Origin: Verrucomicrobiota bacterium
GTDB taxonomy: Bacteria; Verrucomicrobiota; Verrucomicrobiia; Opitutales; Opitutaceae
Direction: 5' to 3'
Assembly (NCBI GenBank): GCA_016871775.1
Contig: VHCI01000007.1
Span: 1 to 54,368 of the forward strand
DNA length: 54,368 nt
Made by a program: the position numbers and the translations under genes
Shown here: positions 53,556 to 54,368 of the stretch, piece after piece
Layout: each line of letters starts with the position of its first letter
Numbering within the stretch: the first letter of the stretch is position 1
The notes under the pieces: generated by a model
Database searches by the model: none
The model's input: the letters and a program-made list of their open reading frames with translations, nothing else
Told to the model about the DNA's origin: nothing

Positions 53556-54368
53556 ATGAAAAAAGCGCTGATCACCGGCATTACCGGCCAAGACGGTTCC
53601 TACCTCGCTGAACTCCTGCTTGCCAAAGGCTACGAGGTTCACGGGGTGATCCGCCGCTCCTCCACCTTCAATACCAGCCGGATCGACCACCTCTACCGGG
53701 ATCCGCATGTCAATGGGGTGAGGCTGTTTCTGCACTACGGGGACCTCGCGGACTCGGTGCAGATGGTGAAGCTGCTCTACCAGCTCCAGCCGGATGAGAT
53801 CTACAATTTGGGGGCGCAGTCGCACGTGCGTGTCTCGTTCGACATCCCGGAATACACCGGCGACGTCGATGGTCTCGGCGCGCAGCGCATCCTCGAGGCC
53901 ATCCGCGAGGCGGGCCTGGTGAAGAAGGTCCGTTTCTACCAGGCCTCCTCCTCCGAGATGTTCGGCAAGGTGCAGCAGGTGCCCCAGACCGAGACGACCC
54001 CGTTCTGGCCGCGCTCGCCCTACGGCTGCGCCAAGGTCTACGCCTACTGGCTCACGGTGAACTACCGGGAGAGCTACGACCTGCACGCCTCCAACGGCAT
54101 CCTCTTCAACCACGAAAGCCCCCGCCGCGGCGAGACCTTCGTCACCCGCAAAATCACCCGCGCCGCCACCCGCATCAAGCTGGGCCTCCAGGACTCCCTT
54201 TACCTCGGCAACCTCGACGCGCAGCGCGACTGGGGCTACGCCAAGGAGTACGTTGAGATGATGTGGCTGATGCTGCAGCAGGACAACCCGGACGACTACG
54301 TCTTGGCCACCAACGAGACCCACAGCGTGAAGGAGTTCTGCCAGGAGACCTTCGGGCTGCTCGGGCTC
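53556..54368 (+). CDS. gmd: GDP-mannose 4,6-dehydratase, N-terminal part
   Basis: The first 271 residues of an extended SDR enzyme converting GDP-mannose to GDP-4-keto-6-deoxymannose, precursor of GDP-fucose or GDP-rhamnose. The gene runs off the right edge. The ATG at 53556 starts [17 protein letters not shown]. The SDR S/Y/K site is visible as Q-A-S-S-S-E-M-F-G and [16 protein letters not shown] and R-D-W-G-Y-A-K-E-Y are typical of Gmd. The protein is likely the first of a nucleotide-sugar or cell-surface glycan cluster to the right. Confidence 0.95.
   Translation, partial: MKKALITGITGQDGSYLAELLLAKGYEVHGVIRRSSTFNTSRIDHLYRDPHVNGVRLFLHYGDLADSVQMVKLLYQLQPDEIYNLGAQSHVRVSFDIPEYTGDVDGLGAQRILEAIREAGLVKKVRFYQASSSEMFGKVQQVPQTETTPFWPRSPYGCAKVYAYWLTVNYRESYDLHASNGILFNHESPRRGETFVTRKITRAATRIKLGLQDSLYLGNLDAQRDWGYAKEYVEMMWLMLQQDNPDDYVLATNETHSVKEFCQETFGLLGL

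Overview
The window is about 54 kb of very GC-rich (roughly 70%) bacterial chromosome with tightly packed genes. Several junctions are 4-base or 1-base start/stop overlaps (gspD/gspE, gspE/gspF, DUF1501/cytochrome, pgpH-like/ybeY, recO-like/helicase, purD/next gene, MFS/protease). Recognisable Shine-Dalgarno sequences are rare. The gene content points to the Verrucomicrobiota, most likely an Opitutaceae-like lineage: paired DUF1501 and planctomycete-type (PSD1) cytochrome proteins, a PVC-type haem protein, DUF1080, large TonB receptors, Ig-like secreted proteins, and a C-terminal repeat with the motif R-A-(V/I)-G-P that I associate with this group. The placement is by gene content only; there is no rRNA here.

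Layout. 1-3.2 kb holds housekeeping genes (rlmN fragment, ubiE/menG, an HU/IHF-like protein, hisS, cdd). 3.3-4.3 kb is a decayed TonB-receptor gene. 4.5-12.1 kb pairs a secreted Ig-domain protein with a divergent gspD-gspE-gspF type II secretion core. 12.2-22.8 kb is a catabolic block: DUF1080, DUF1501, PSD1 cytochrome, PVC haem protein, a small membrane protein and a sulfatase. 23-30.6 kb carries two intact TonB-dependent receptors, a second receptor remnant and a truncated membrane glycosyltransferase-like gene. One receptor lies between direct and inverted repeats.

30.7-46.5 kb is almost entirely minus-strand. It contains a UPF0173 hydrolase, rpiB, the conserved triad transglutaminase / alpha-E / circularly permuted ATP-grasp, a secreted protein with a degenerate alpha/beta-hydrolase domain, a nuclease-helicase fusion with a RecO-like partner, DUF502, and the RNA-metabolism group ybeY / PgpH-like HD protein / phoH / HIT. 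46.6-53 kb is plus-strand: purD, a small secreted protein, a low-molecular-weight phosphatase, glyA, an MFS transporter and an aspartyl-protease/PDZ lipoprotein. The window closes with a small unknown gene and the 5' part of gmd (GDP-mannose dehydratase).

How it may fit together (inference): sulfatase, DUF1080, DUF1501, cytochrome proteins and TonB receptors suggest growth on sulfated or complex polysaccharides. The type II secretion core and the two large secreted proteins with identical-type C-terminal tandem domains suggest an export or surface-display system in which the tandem domain marks cargo. I regard that domain, the repeat-flanked receptor and the nuclease-helicase/RecO pair as the most rewarding leads. 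No CRISPR array, rRNA or tRNA gene, prophage or insertion-sequence transposase was seen.
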